64,000 bases of DNA from Flavobacteriaceae bacterium (GCA_018402385.1 JAGYJA010000002.1:186001-250000); one strand, 5' to 3'; positions 17,680-28,527 are shown, numbered from the stretch's first letter. The notes: generated from the sequence alone by a model not told the origin. Program-made: numbers and translations.

Positions 17680-17847
17680 ATGTTTGAATTTGATCAATAC
17701 CTCGGTTTTTTAGCCTTTATGACCATAGTAACCATTGGATTTTGGTTGATGATTTTTTTAATGCTTTTTGTGCCTTACTGGATTGGTGGTGCCATTATGG
17801 AAATGCTTAAAGAAAAACGCGCCGCAAAAAATAAAGACATTCAATAG
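17680..17847 (+). CDS. Small membrane protein, unknown
   Basis: 55 residues starting MFEFDQYLGF. One long hydrophobic stretch (about 10-40) could make one or two membrane helices, and the end is basic (KEKRAAKNK). The start at 17680 follows a good promoter; an in-frame upstream ATG would overlap the promoter. A terminator follows directly, so this is a monocistronic unit. No family was recognised. Confidence 0.6.
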   Translation: MFEFDQYLGFLAFMTIVTIGFWLMIFLMLFVPYWIGGAIMEMLKEKRAAKNKDIQ

Positions 17848-17865
17848 ATAGTATAAATTTCTATA

Positions 17866-17900
17866 TAAAAAAAGGGAACTCATAATGAGTTCCCTTTTTT
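17866..17900. terminator. Bidirectional terminator
   Basis: AAAAAAGGGAACTCAT pairs with ATGAGTTCCCTTTTTT around a single base. It serves both the small membrane gene and the opposing receptor gene. Confidence 0.9.
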
Positions 17901-17919
17901 ATTTGAGTTGTTTTGTTGT

Positions 17920-20394
17920 TTAAAAGTCGCCGCCTTCAAAATCATCACCATTCCCATTTTGTTGTCTGTCTCTGCGATCTCTTTGGTTTTTTTGCTGGTT
18001 AAATCGATAGGTGAAAGAAGCTGTGATTTGTCTTTCTCTCCATTGAAACTCGCTGTCTGATGTAAATCCAACACCTTGTGTAAATGAACTTCGCTTCCTT
18101 GAGTTTAATAAATCACTTACGTTTATAGAAAGGGAAGCATTGTCATTGAATAATTCTTTACTTAATGCCAGATTGATTGAAAAAATACCATCTGATTTTG
18201 TTTGTGAATTTTCTGAAGGGCCACGGTAAAACATATTGGTTTGAAAGTCTATTTTTGCAGGTAAGCTCACTTTAGAACTGAATCTTGTAAACCAACTGGT
18301 ATTTGTAGCACCATAGTCTATTCCTTCAAATGTTCCATCAGTTTCAAAACGAAAGAAATTAAAACTGCCGTTCATTCTTAACCATTTTGTGGGGTTGTAA
18401 AGAAAACCTGCTTCTGCTCCAATGCGTTGATTTGTAGAAAGGTTGATGGGAATAGTTCTGACTACTTCAATGCCATTTACTGTTTGGCCGGTTCTAATTT
18501 GAACACGTTCAAAAGCATCTGTTTCATACTGAAAATAGATAGATGAAGTCAATGTAAACTTCCCGAAACGTTTTAAATATCCCAAATCAAAAGCACTGGC
18601 ATAAGCCGGGTCCAAATCTGGATTTCCTTGAAATACATTGGTGACACTGGAGCGCGAGGGAAATGGGTTGATAAACCAACCTCTGGGGCGATTAATTCTT
18701 CGGTTGTAACCTAAGGTAACATTTTCATTTTCTGCCAGTTCATATATTAAGTTAACAGTGGGAAAGAGGCCTAAATAATTTTTATCAAAATCAGTATCGA
18801 TGTTTACACCAAAAACTTCAGACAATTCTTCTTCAGTTAACTCAGAGGATAGTTTTCCTTTCAATTGGGTGTTTTCCATTCGTAAACCTAAAAGAAAAGA
18901 AAATTTACCAAATTTATTTCCATATTGCGTGTAAAGTGCATTTACATTTTCTGAATAATCAAAAATATTTGTAAGTAGCTCGTTTAATTCAAAATCACCA
19001 ATTTCAAGGTTTTCTTCAAAAAGTGAATAATCTGTTATTTCATTTTCAAAATCACCGCGATAACCTGCTTCAAATTGAGCATTTTCGCCAATGGGTAATA
19101 CATAATCTACTTGCACCAAATATTCATTTTGGTCTTCCTTAGTGATGATGTCTTCAGAAGGAAAAGCCATAGTGTTAGGAAAAGTGTTTTGTTCAGTTAT
19201 AAAAGAATTTTCAGTTTCTGAACTGTTTTCATATTGCAGGTCTGCTGTTAATTGGTGTCCCTGATCATTGAACTTATTGATATAATTTAATGAGAATTGA
19301 TAGCGGGTGTCTTCTTCGGTTTCCCTTTCTTTTCTAAGTGATTGTTCAGCGAGGTCACTTCCGGTAAACTTTCTTGTATCTGTGCGGGTTTCATCATCAC
19401 CATCGCTTATTCTTAAAAAACCACTTGCTGTGATTGATGAGCTTTCCGTTAAAAAATACTCTACACCCAGATTGGTGTTAAACCCGGTTCGTTTTCTGTC
19501 AAATTCTCTGTCTTCTAGGGTTCTTGAGAAGTCTCCATCTTCAAATGTATTTTCAAAGTTGGCATTCCCGGGAAATTTTCTGTAGCTATAGCCGGATGTA
19601 TTGAAAATATTAAACTTATTGGTTCTTAAATTCAAATTTGTGCTAATTCCATTATTTGCCGGAACTCCACCACTTAGAGTTACTGAGCCATTAAAACCTA
19701 GAGTTTTCTCTTTTTTTAATATAATATTTAAAATACCGGCAGTACCCTCAGCGTCATATCGTGCAGAAGGGCTTGTGATTACTTCTACGCGATCAATAGC
19801 GTCTGCAGGCAATTGAGTCAATGCATCTGTATCTCCAAAACCGGCAATAGCAGAGGGTTTTCCATTGATTAAAATTCTTACATTTTCATTTCCTCTTAAG
19901 CTAATTGCGCCCTCAATATCAACTGAAACTGAAGGGACATTGCTCAAAGCGTCACCCACAGTAGCTCCACGAGTAGTTAAATCTTTACCAATATTATATA
20001 TCTTTTTGTCAAGCCGAACCTGTACTTCTGTTGTTTCTGCTCTAATCACTACTTCATCCAGGCTGGCGGCATCCATTTCAAGGGTAACTGAAGGTATTTG
20101 TGTGTTACGGGTAAAAGCCTGATTACTTAGAGTAACAGATTTAAATGAAATGAATTCAAACTTAATATCATAAGTTCCCGGAGGGACTCTAAGCTCAAAG
20201 TTCCCATCAAAATCTGTGATTCCCCCATTAACTAATTGTGAAGTCTCAGCGTCTGATAAAGAAACAGTGGCAAACTCCAGTGGAGCTCCGTTTGATTTAT
20301 CAATGACTTTTCCGGTAATTGTTATTGTTTCTGATTGAGAAAATAAAATGGTAAAAGATAATAAAGCGGTTAAAAGAAATATAGTTTTTTTCAT
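17920..20394 (-). CDS. TonB-dependent receptor-family outer membrane protein
   Basis: 824 residues. A signal peptide ends near LFSQ (residue 20). A carboxypeptidase-regulatory-like beta domain (about 24-110, TGKVIDKSNGAPLEFATVSL) is followed by a plug domain (about 120-220, VGDALSNVPSVSVDIEGAIS, LRGNENVRILINGKP). The rest is a beta-barrel of the OMP_b-brl_3 type, common in Bacteroidota. The last strand (ITASFTYRF) is followed by a polar Arg/Asp/Gly-rich tail of about 30 residues instead of ending at the final aromatic. No SusD partner is adjacent, so it is not a SusC-type pair. The substrate is unknown. Confidence 0.9.
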   Translation of the reverse strand: MKKTIFLLTALLSFTILFSQSETITITGKVIDKSNGAPLEFATVSLSDAETSQLVNGGITDFDGNFELRVPPGTYDIKFEFISFKSVTLSNQAFTRNTQIPSVTLEMDAASLDEVVIRAETTEVQVRLDKKIYNIGKDLTTRGATVGDALSNVPSVSVDIEGAISLRGNENVRILINGKPSAIAGFGDTDALTQLPADAIDRVEVITSPSARYDAEGTAGILNIILKKEKTLGFNGSVTLSGGVPANNGISTNLNLRTNKFNIFNTSGYSYRKFPGNANFENTFEDGDFSRTLEDREFDRKRTGFNTNLGVEYFLTESSSITASGFLRISDGDDETRTDTRKFTGSDLAEQSLRKERETEEDTRYQFSLNYINKFNDQGHQLTADLQYENSSETENSFITEQNTFPNTMAFPSEDIITKEDQNEYLVQVDYVLPIGENAQFEAGYRGDFENEITDYSLFEENLEIGDFELNELLTNIFDYSENVNALYTQYGNKFGKFSFLLGLRMENTQLKGKLSSELTEEELSEVFGVNIDTDFDKNYLGLFPTVNLIYELAENENVTLGYNRRINRPRGWFINPFPSRSSVTNVFQGNPDLDPAYASAFDLGYLKRFGKFTLTSSIYFQYETDAFERVQIRTGQTVNGIEVVRTIPINLSTNQRIGAEAGFLYNPTKWLRMNGSFNFFRFETDGTFEGIDYGATNTSWFTRFSSKVSLPAKIDFQTNMFYRGPSENSQTKSDGIFSINLALSKELFNDNASLSINVSDLLNSRKRSSFTQGVGFTSDSEFQWRERQITASFTYRFNQQKNQRDRRDRQQNGNGDDFEGGDF

Positions 20395-20556
20395 AAAGAG
20401 CTTTCCTAAGTTTGAATGGAATACATTAATTCCACAGTATGACTGCGAAAATAAGACTTGGTTTAAGGCTCAATACCTAAATTCATGTTAAATAAAACCC
20501 AATAATTTATAAATAGAAAGGGCTTATTTTACTATCATTGAAAATGATTTACTGTT

Positions 20557-21468
20557 TTATATAAAATTAAATTTGTAAAGAAACAGGGAAAGCACCCCTA
20601 AAAGCATAATAATTTTGAGAAGAACGGAAAGGTTTCTAAAGGTTTCTCTTTTTTCTGCTGAAAATAATTGAATACAAAAATAGAGTAGAGGACCAATTAT
20701 GAATACTAAAAAATAGAGCATGGCAATTGTTTGCCTGTAAAGGGAATCATACAAATAAACCAGAATGAGAACCACTGTGAAAATTGCTAAAATAAAAGCA
20801 AACATAGTTGTTCTCTTTCGGCCAATCATAATGGGTAATGTTTTAAGACCTCCATTTTGATCACCATTAATGTCTTCTATGTCTTTAACTATTTCGCGTA
20901 ACAGCGTCAACATAAAAGCAAAAAGTGAGTATTTTAAAAGTATAGTAAACACTACTTGATACACGAGTATATTTTGTGAGGAGATATTTGGGAATAGCTC
21001 AAACAAGCCCACAATGAGAATAGAAGTTGCTACAAGTAATGATATTGTGAGATTTCCTATAATCATTACCGACTTTAAATAAGTAGCATAGACATATAAT
21101 AAAGCGCCAATTAAAATAAACAGTGCGGAAAATCCTGGAACACCAATATGATTAGATAAGTAAAAGCCAAGGCAAACACCGGTTGCAGTAAAAAGGAGGT
21201 AATAATTATAAGCCATTTTTTCAGAAATGTGCCTGCTCACAATTTGTTTGTCGGCCTTATTGATAGCATCAATGCGAATATCAAAAACATCATTGATGAT
21301 ATATCCTCCGGCAGCAATACAAACCGTTGCTACAACCAGTAAAATAAAATGAAAGTCTGAAAGTGATGTTTCTAATCGAAATGCCTCAAAAAGCACATAT
21401 TTTATCAGAGTCTGAATGAGAACAAGAAACAGTAAGTTTTTATATCTGATTAATTTTAAGAAGTGCAT
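20557..21468 (-). CDS. UbiA-family prenyltransferase (geranylgeranylglycerol-phosphate type)
   Basis: About 303 residues from the ATG encoding MHFLKLIRYKNLLF. This start lies 10 bases after the HAD gene, with an AAAAAGG-like site, and matches the usual family start; longer in-frame starts at 21495 and 21546 overlap the HAD gene. The two Asp-rich motifs are seen: INDVFDIRID and DIEDINGDQNGG. About eight membrane helices. In flavobacteria this family member is annotated as geranylgeranylglycerol-phosphate geranylgeranyltransferase, but the true substrate is not proven. It follows the KdsC-like and DUF2520 genes in a probable operon. Confidence 0.85.
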   Translation of the reverse strand: MHFLKLIRYKNLLFLVLIQTLIKYVLFEAFRLETSLSDFHFILLVVATVCIAAGGYIINDVFDIRIDAINKADKQIVSRHISEKMAYNYYLLFTATGVCLGFYLSNHIGVPGFSALFILIGALLYVYATYLKSVMIIGNLTISLLVATSILIVGLFELFPNISSQNILVYQVVFTILLKYSLFAFMLTLLREIVKDIEDINGDQNGGLKTLPIMIGRKRTTMFAFILAIFTVVLILVYLYDSLYRQTIAMLYFLVFIIGPLLYFCIQLFSAEKRETFRNLSVLLKIIMLLGVLSLFLYKFNFI

Positions 21469-21478
21469 TTTTACCTTT

Positions 21479-22009
21479 TTAATCCACTCTGGCATCCAGA
21501 TTATTATTCCATTTTGCTTGAACACGCAGTACTTGTTCAATGACATCTCTCACACAACCTTTTCCTCCTTTTCTGTGAGAAATGTATTTTGAAATTGCTT
21601 TGATTTCGGGAGCAGCATCTTGTGGGCAGGTGGGAAGACCCACTTGTTGCATGACATATAAATCTGGAATGTCATCGCCCATGTACAAAACGTTTTCGGG
21701 CTTTATTTGATAAATATCAAAATATTCCTCCAGCGTATCTGTTTTGTGTTGCACCCCCAGGTGAATGTCTGTAATGCCAAGTCCACGCAGACGTTTTCGC
21801 ACGCCTTCATTGCTTCCTCCAGATATAATACAAACATTGTAACCTTTATCAACAGCAGTTTTTAAAGCAAAACCGTCTTTTATGTTCATTTTCCGAAGTA
21901 GATCACCGTTTGTTGTAACAGTCACTGTACCATCAGTCAAAACGCCATCCACATCAAATACAAATGTGGTAATGTGCTGAAGAAATTCTTTATAACTTTT
22001 CTCTTCCAT
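21479..22009 (-). CDS. HAD phosphatase, KdsC-like
   Basis: 176 residues. The HAD motif I is FVFDVDGVLTDG, motif II lies in CIISGGSNEGV and motif IV is MGDDIPDL. This is the YrbI/KdsC pattern: 3-deoxy-D-manno-octulosonate 8-phosphate phosphatase, which releases Kdo for lipid A inner core. Length is normal for this capless HAD. It overlaps the upstream DUF2520 gene by 20 bases and precedes the UbiA gene. In this flavobacterial context the enzyme may act on Kdo-8-P or a related sugar phosphate. Confidence 0.88.
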   Translation of the reverse strand: MEEKSYKEFLQHITTFVFDVDGVLTDGTVTVTTNGDLLRKMNIKDGFALKTAVDKGYNVCIISGGSNEGVRKRLRGLGITDIHLGVQHKTDTLEEYFDIYQIKPENVLYMGDDIPDLYVMQQVGLPTCPQDAAPEIKAISKYISHRKGGKGCVRDVIEQVLRVQAKWNNNLDARVD

Positions 22010-22757
22010 AAGATTCTGAAATTGCTTGTGATAAAAGTTTGTATAATTCTTTTTGTATTGGAATATCCAGTAAATCGAGATGCTTTTTCATAGTTGAAGT
22101 ATCATTTCTTTTTGCAGGTCCTGTTTGCATAGCCATGGGTGCATCTCTTTCAATTTTTGAAGCTGTTTCTTTTATCAAAGGTATTAAAATTGAAAAAGGA
22201 AGCTGGTGGTTTTCAGTAATCTCATGCCCAATGTGGTAGAGGTGATTCACAAAATTACAAACAAAGACTGCCGCAAGGTGCAAGTGCTTTCTTTTTTCGG
22301 AATCAATTTCAAAAACAGCACTTGAGATGGTTCGCGCCATTGTTTTTAAGAGCTCCAGATCTTTTTGATTTGTGGCTTCAAGGCACAAGGGAATATCATT
22401 GAAATACACCTTTCTGTTTTTGGAAAATGTTTGTAAAGGATAAAAAACACCCTTTCTGTTTTTTGAATTGAGTTCATTTAAAGAAACACTTCCTGAAGTG
22501 TGAACCACAAATCGGTTTTCAAAAGGCAAGTTATCAGAAATTTGAGCTACCACATCGTCTGGCACTGCTATAATGTAACAATCTGCATCAGCAAGTTGGT
22601 CGAGTTGTGTGGTTTTGCTTCCGCGAAAGCGCAATTCTTTTAATCCCGCTTCACTTCGGTTGTAAACCTGAACGACTTCAATGGCCGAAACATTTTCAAA
22701 AGCTGCGACCAAGTGTGAGCCAATATTTCCGGTACCTAAAATAACTATGCGAATCAT
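21990..22757 (-). CDS. Rossmann-like and DUF2520 domain protein
   Basis: 255 residues. The N-terminal Rossmann motif ILGTGNIGSHLV binds a dinucleotide, and the C-terminal helical DUF2520 domain (about 130-250, with FYPLQTFSKN and HLAAVFVCNFVNHLYHIG) resembles 6-phosphogluconate-dehydrogenase-like helices. It is related to ketopantoate reductase-like and pyrroline-5-carboxylate reductase-like enzymes. No substrate is known. It is the first gene of a three-gene minus-strand operon with the KdsC-like phosphatase and UbiA prenyltransferase. Confidence 0.88.
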   Translation of the reverse strand: MIRIVILGTGNIGSHLVAAFENVSAIEVVQVYNRSEAGLKELRFRGSKTTQLDQLADADCYIIAVPDDVVAQISDNLPFENRFVVHTSGSVSLNELNSKNRKGVFYPLQTFSKNRKVYFNDIPLCLEATNQKDLELLKTMARTISSAVFEIDSEKRKHLHLAAVFVCNFVNHLYHIGHEITENHQLPFSILIPLIKETASKIERDAPMAMQTGPAKRNDTSTMKKHLDLLDIPIQKELYKLLSQAISESYGREKL

Positions 22758-22980
22758 TTGGCTAAAATAAGGAAGAAATCTGATTTAAAAGCTTGAGAAA
22801 GGGGATGATTTAGATCAGATTGGGCAATACATAATTTTTTCATTTTATTATTTTCACTAAGATTGAGAAAAACTTTCGGAATTAATTAATATTTAACTAT
22901 TTTGAGAGGTCATTTAAACATATTTAATCGACAAAAATCAGTAAATTTGCGCCAATTTGTTGATCCCTCAATTTGTAATC

Positions 22981-25900
22981 ATGCTCAAAAAGATTGCTTC
23001 TATTTTATTCTCCACAAGGCTTACAGGAATTTTATTTATCGTTTTTGCAGTTGCAATGGCCATTGGTACTTTTCTCGATATGCAACAAACAACCTCTCCA
23101 ACGCCATATTCTAGGACATTGGTTTATAACGCCTGGTGGTTTGAAGCAATAATGGGCTTATTTGTTGTCAATTTTATTGGAAATATATTCAGATATCGCT
23201 TACTGCGAAAAGAAAAATGGGCGACACTTTTAATTCACCTGTCGTTTATCTTTATAATCGTAGGTGCATTTATAACCCGATATATTGGGTATGAAGGAGT
23301 ATTACCTATTAGAGAAGGTGAAACAGAAAATATAATGCTTTCTGAAAAAGTGTACTTAACTACGATTGATTGATGGTGACTTTGAAATCAATGGCGTACC
23401 ACAACGCCGCATTTTGGAAGAGCAATTGATGTTGTCTGAACGACTTAAATCAAATTTTAAAATAAAAAGCGATTATAACAAGCAGCCTGTTACCATTGAA
23501 TTTGTCGATTACATCAATAATGCAAAAGAAACCTTGATACCTGATGAAGCAGGGGAGCCTTATTTAGAACTCGTGGAAGCTGAGGGAGGAAACAGACATT
23601 CTCATTGGTTAAAAGAAGGTCAAGTTTCAAGCATACACGGTGTTCTTTTTGCTGTCAATAACTTTACTGAAGGAGCGATAAACATAGTGGTTGATGAAGA
23701 AAATGGATATCAAATACAATCTCCTTTTATTGGTGATTTTATGAGAATGGCAGATCAATTCCAAGGGGAGGTAGTTCAAGATAGTTTGCAACCATTGCAA
23801 TTAAGATCACTCTACCAGCTGGCCGGATTGTCATTTGTAATTCCACAACCCATTACAAAAGGTACATTTGATTTGGTAAAAGCCACAGAGGATCAACCAT
23901 CACAAATGAATGCATTGGTGGTTAAAGTGACTGCAAATGAGGAAGCTAAAATTGTTAAAATGCTGGGTGGTCAAGGCTTTGTTCCAAAGCCTACAACAGT
24001 TGATGTGGGTGGTCTTGATTTTCATTTTAGATATGGTTCAAAAGAAATTGAACTTCCCTTCAGCATTACACTCAACGACTTTATAGCTGAAAAATATCCC
24101 GGTACAGAAAAAGCCTATTCTTCTTTTATGAGCAAAGTGACTGTCAATAACCCTGATGAAACCTCATTTGATTATGATATCTATATGAATCACGTTCTTG
24201 ACCACCAAGGGTATCGTTTTTTTCAGGCGAGTTTTGACCCCGATGAGCTAGGAACGATACTTTCTGTAAATCATGATTTTTGGGGAACCTGGATTACTTA
24301 TATAGGATATATACTTACTTTACATTAGTTTAATGGCGATTTGGTTTGACCCTAACTCCCGCTTTGGTGCTTTGAAAAAAATGCTTGAAAAAGTGAAAAC
24401 CAAAAAAGCAAAACTTGCAAGCGTTGCAATGCTTTTGATGGGAAGTATAGGGATAGCTCAAGATGCACATCAACATCAAGATGTTAATTATGAGCAATTA
24501 GACTCCATAGTATTTGCCAATCAGGTGGATAAAGAACACGCGGCAAAATTTGGGCAACTTCTCATACAAGATGAAGCCGGAAGAATGAAACCTGTCAATA
24601 CATTTGCCTCAGAGTTGCTCAGAAAAGTGAGCCGAAGTGACCACTACAAGGGGTTGGATGCCAATCAGGCATTTTTATCAATGAGCGAATTTCCAAGAAT
24701 TTGGGTTGAGATTCCTTTGATTAATTTAAAAAGGGGAAATGACAGTCTTCGTAAAATTATTGATGTGCCTTTAGATACAAAAAAGGTCTCTTTGATAAAA
24801 ATGTTTGATGAGCAAGGAAATAGTAAAATTGGTCCTTATCTGGAAGAAGCTTCAAGTAAATCGACACCCAACCAATATGAGAAAGACCTTTTAAAAACTT
24901 ATGAAAGCCTTTATTTGCTCAATCAGGGTTTGAGTGGCAGTATTTTGAGAATATTTCCCATCCCAAGTGATGAAAATAAAACCTGGGTGTCTTTTCCCGA
25001 ACTGGAATTTGCAGGAATTCAAGGCGCTGATTCCCTTTTTACGCGAAATATTCTACCCCTTTATTTTCAATCTTTAAGAGAAGCAAGGCTAAGCGGGGAT
25101 TACTCAAAACCCAGTGAGTATATTGAGAATATTACCAGCTATCAAAAGCGCTATGGAAGTGACATTATGCCCAGTGAAAGAAGGGTAAATGCTGAAATTC
25201 TCTACAATAAAATTGATATTTTCAATAGATTGTATAAATATTTTCTTTTGATTGGCGTGGTGATGTTTATTTTTTTAGTGATTCAAATTTTAAAAGACAA
25301 AAACAAAACCCTCGACCGCTTGGTTACTATTTGTAAATACATTATTTGGTTATTCTTTGTATTGATGACCTTTGGTCTCATACTCAGGTGGTATATAAGT
25401 GGACATGCACCTTGGAGTGATGCTTATGAGTCAGTAATATATGTAGCCTGGGCAACCGTGTTTTTTGGGCTTGCTTTTGGAAGAAAATCAAATCTTACAG
25501 TTGCATCAACTGCCTTTGTAGCAGCCATCGTGTTGTGGGTAGCTCATCAAAATTGGATGGACCCTGCCATTACTCCACTTGTACCGGTGTTGGATTCTTA
25601 TTGGTTAATGATTCATGTTTCTGTGATTGTGGGTAGTTATGGACCGTTTACCTTAGGAATGATTTTAGGTATCGTTTCCTTGTTGTTAATGATTCTCACC
25701 AATGAAAAGAACAAGCATAAAATGGATCTTAACATTAAGGAATTAACAATTATTAGTGAACTGGCCTTGATTCTAGGGATTGGTTTATTAACCATCGGAA
25801 ACTTTTTGGGAGGTATGTGGGCCAATGAGAGTTGGGGACGGTACTGGGGATGGGATCCAAAAGAAACCTGGGCACTCATAAGTATTATGGTCTATGCTTT

Positions 25901-26147
25901 TGTGGTTCATATGAGATTGATACCCGGATTGCGAAGTCGCTGGTTGTATAATGTTATGGCCGTGCTGGCATTTGCATCGATTATGATGACCTATTTTGGT
26001 GTAAACTTTTACTTGGTGGGGCTGCATTCCTATGCAAGTGGTGACAAACCCATCACTCCCGGTTTTGTTTACTACACACTTCTATTTGTAGCAGTTTTAT
26101 CAACCTGGGCTTATTTTAGGCACAAAAAATATTTCAGCAAAAAATAG
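22981..26147 (+). pseudogene. ccsBA: Cytochrome c biogenesis ResB-CcsA fusion, apparently frameshifted twice
   Basis: Three frames together encode one ~1050-residue protein. Part 1 (to about 23363) has the ResB N-terminal helices (LTGILFIVFAVAMAIGTFLD). Part 2 (about 23366-24313) is the ResB periplasmic part and ends WITYIGYI. Part 3 (to 26147) continues LLYISLMAIWFDPNSRFG and carries the CcsA domain with the haem-handling motif WGRYWGWDPKETW and histidines in WVAHQNW and SGHAPWSD. Removing one base near 23365 and one near 24317 restores one frame (TTLIDGDFEI; YILLYISLMA). CcsBA exports haem and attaches it to apocytochrome c, so loss would be costly. Sequencing or assembly errors are likely. 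A -7 like box TAAATTTG lies at 22942-22949. Confidence 0.85.
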
Positions 26148-26150
26148 TAA

Positions 26151-26909
26151 TTAACGGCGGCCTTTTTTTCTGTTCACTCTCACAAGGAGCACTTCAACCT
26201 TAGGGTCTTTAAGTGCTTTTCTTGTTTGAAAAAAGTTTTTGAACATCCTCGTGGTAAATGTTTTATCAATTGACCAGAGGTATTTGGTTTGTTCAGGAAA
26301 ATGCTTAGCAATGATATCATAATCAACACTATTAGTTGAAATCGCTGTGGGGGAATAGTTTTTGATTATTAAGTTTATTTCATCAATTATCTCTGACAGG
26401 TCTTTCGACGAAAGTTTGTGAAGGAAAGTGGGCAAATAATAACTTGTTTTAAATCCTGCTTCTTTATAAATGGGTAAGAACTGCGCATTTTGGGATTCAA
26501 CAATGATAGTGTTTTTATTGATCTGGTATTTTTTACACAAATGTTCTAAGTGATTTAAGGCATTCCCGGCATTTTTCTCGTTGAGATTTTTAAAATCAAG
26601 CCAGATTTCCAACTCTTTATTAAGATCAATATGTGAAAGATATTTTTCCAGCTTCAATTCGATAGATGCTGCCGGAGGATGGTTTACGTCAAATGTTTTT
26701 GTGTCATCAAAAAAAACAACATCCAGTTCAATTCCGGCATAATTTTTTTGAGTGTGTTCCAGCTTTTCGATACTGTTTACTCTATGAGCCCAAATTTTGC
26801 TTGAATAACCAATATGGTCTATTTTAAATGTAGCTTTGTGATAGAAAAAGACTGCTATAAATAGTAGTATTATAATGATAACACCCTTTGTAAAACTACC
26901 TATTGTCAT
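26151..26909 (-). CDS. Membrane-anchored GDPD-like (FAM151-type) protein
   Basis: 252 residues from ATG 26909 (MTIGSFTKGV). This start overlaps the end of the phosphoethanolamine transferase gene by 14 bases; longer in-frame starts would overlap more. One N-terminal membrane helix (about 8-25) is followed by a TIM-barrel-like domain with IWAHRVNSIEKL, YAGIELDVVFFDD and VNHPPA. This His-Arg, Glu-x-Asp and His pattern is that of glycerophosphodiester phosphodiesterase-like proteins. Later strands include LEIWLDFKNL and TIIVES. Its link with an upstream lipid-headgroup transferase suggests envelope lipid work, but the substrate is unknown. The exact family call is moderate. Confidence 0.6.
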   Translation of the reverse strand: MTIGSFTKGVIIIILLFIAVFFYHKATFKIDHIGYSSKIWAHRVNSIEKLEHTQKNYAGIELDVVFFDDTKTFDVNHPPAASIELKLEKYLSHIDLNKELEIWLDFKNLNEKNAGNALNHLEHLCKKYQINKNTIIVESQNAQFLPIYKEAGFKTSYYLPTFLHKLSSKDLSEIIDEINLIIKNYSPTAISTNSVDYDIIAKHFPEQTKYLWSIDKTFTTRMFKNFFQTRKALKDPKVEVLLVRVNRKKGRR

Positions 26910-28527
26910 AATCAACTTTTTTTTTAATGATTCTTTTTCGGTCTTTAAAATACTTGTTGAAGATGCTTCTTTCCGGTTGAAACTGGTTGAAATTAATTTT
27001 GGATATATCTGAAAAACTATGAATGAAATCATCAAGCATATATCTTCTGTTTTGATACCTTTTTAAGGTGTCAAAATTTGGAAAAGAGTTTTTAAACTTC
27101 TCTGAAGTCCAAACAATAAAAGGGATTTCAAACATTGGTTTAGTAGCGTGGTATTCATTATGTCCCACAAAATCTATATCCTGAAAAACCTCATCGCCAT
27201 GGTCTGAAAAATAGATAACATAGGCGTTTTCTTCCCGCTTCTTTACCTGGTCGATAATTGATCTAACGATAAAATCATTATATAAAATGGCATTGTCATA
27301 ATGATTTATTTGCTCAGTGCTTTTAGCTGATGGGAATTTTGTGATGGGGGTATCAGTGAATTTTTGAAATCTTGGGGGGTAAGAAAATTTGTAGGCAATA
27401 TGTGCTCCATAAAGATGCACAAAAATAATTTTCTTAAGTTCTTTTTTATTCAAAACTTGCTCAATAAATGGCAAAAGCATTTCATCATGTTCTAATTGTT
27501 TATTAGTTAGTGCATTGGTAAAAAACTGTTCTTTGGTGGCTTTACTAATGGCTGTAACCAATGTTTCATGAATTCCAATGGGCTGTTGATTTGAAATCCA
27601 ATATGTAGAAAAACCGGCTGCATTTGCGAGTTGAACCACACTCCCGCAGTGAATAACATCAGGATTTTCATAATTGGAAAGTGATAACACTTTGTTGAGT
27701 GAGGGTATGGTATGTGTATGAGGAGATATCACATCGTTAAATATCAATAACTCATCTTTGATTTCTGAGAGCAAGGGATTGGTGTCGCGATAATATCCAT
27801 AAAGCCCCATATTTCTTGAGGAGGTAGATTCACCAATAATCACCACATAGGTCTGGGACTCATCAAGTGCTGAAATATTTTTCAACTCTTCATTTGTTTG
27901 TTTGACAAGACTAGATTGAAAAAGGGTTTGAGCTTCTTGATAAGTTACATAAGCATCTTTTGCAAGATAGATGATGTTATTGTGTTTTAATTTCCAGTTT
28001 ATGAGATAGATGGAACTTAATATGCCAATAAGTAGAACCAGATAAACACCTATCCCCAAAAGATTAAATTTTGGAAGGTAAAAAAGTGATTTTTCTTTCT
28101 TGTACAAATAATTTAATTGTTTAAAAGTAAGTAATAAAAAAAGTATGAATACAATGGAAATAATTAACAATTTTAAATCAAAAAATGTAGTCAGAAATTG
28201 TGAAGATTCAGAACCCGTTGTTTCAAAAAGAATGTAGAATGCAGATATGGTGAGCTTTGATTGATATAAGTAATAAAAAGCGGTTTTTAGAAACGAAATC
28301 AAAAAAAGAAAACTAATAGAAAAGTAGCACCACGATATCCTTAAAACTCTTCTAAAGAGGACAATTCCAATAGCATATAGTACAGTTGAAAAAAGAAAAA
28401 ACTCTACAAATTCCTTAATTAAATACTTGGTTTGAGTTGTATAAAAGAACCCAATGCTCAAGAAAATTAAAACCGGCATATAAGCCAGTATAACAAGTGA
28501 AATGAACGATTTTTTAAAAATGGGCAT
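26896..28527 (-). CDS. Phosphoethanolamine transferase (EptA-like, sulfatase fold)
   Basis: 543 residues from the ATG encoding MPIFKKSFISLV; an in-frame ATG at 28590 is possible but would put extra residues before the first helix. Five N-terminal membrane helices (about 10-200) precede a periplasmic sulfatase-type catalytic domain. The nucleophile motif is VVIIGESTSSRNMGLYGYYR. Metal ligands lie in IYFSDHGDEVF and GHNEYHATKPM. Such enzymes move phosphoethanolamine from phosphatidylethanolamine to lipid A or other surface glycans, which can change charge and polymyxin sensitivity. The stop overlaps the GDPD-like gene. The acceptor in this organism is unknown. Confidence 0.88.
   Translation of the reverse strand: MPIFKKSFISLVILAYMPVLIFLSIGFFYTTQTKYLIKEFVEFFLFSTVLYAIGIVLFRRVLRISWCYFSISFLFLISFLKTAFYYLYQSKLTISAFYILFETTGSESSQFLTTFFDLKLLIISIVFILFLLLTFKQLNYLYKKEKSLFYLPKFNLLGIGVYLVLLIGILSSIYLINWKLKHNNIIYLAKDAYVTYQEAQTLFQSSLVKQTNEELKNISALDESQTYVVIIGESTSSRNMGLYGYYRDTNPLLSEIKDELLIFNDVISPHTHTIPSLNKVLSLSNYENPDVIHCGSVVQLANAAGFSTYWISNQQPIGIHETLVTAISKATKEQFFTNALTNKQLEHDEMLLPFIEQVLNKKELKKIIFVHLYGAHIAYKFSYPPRFQKFTDTPITKFPSAKSTEQINHYDNAILYNDFIVRSIIDQVKKREENAYVIYFSDHGDEVFQDIDFVGHNEYHATKPMFEIPFIVWTSEKFKNSFPNFDTLKRYQNRRYMLDDFIHSFSDISKINFNQFQPERSIFNKYFKDRKRIIKKKVDYDNR

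Noticed and set aside
22758..22980. Possible complete promoter before ccsBA
   Set aside because: The -7 box TAAATTTG is present, but no TTG lies at the right distance, so only the -7 box is noted.
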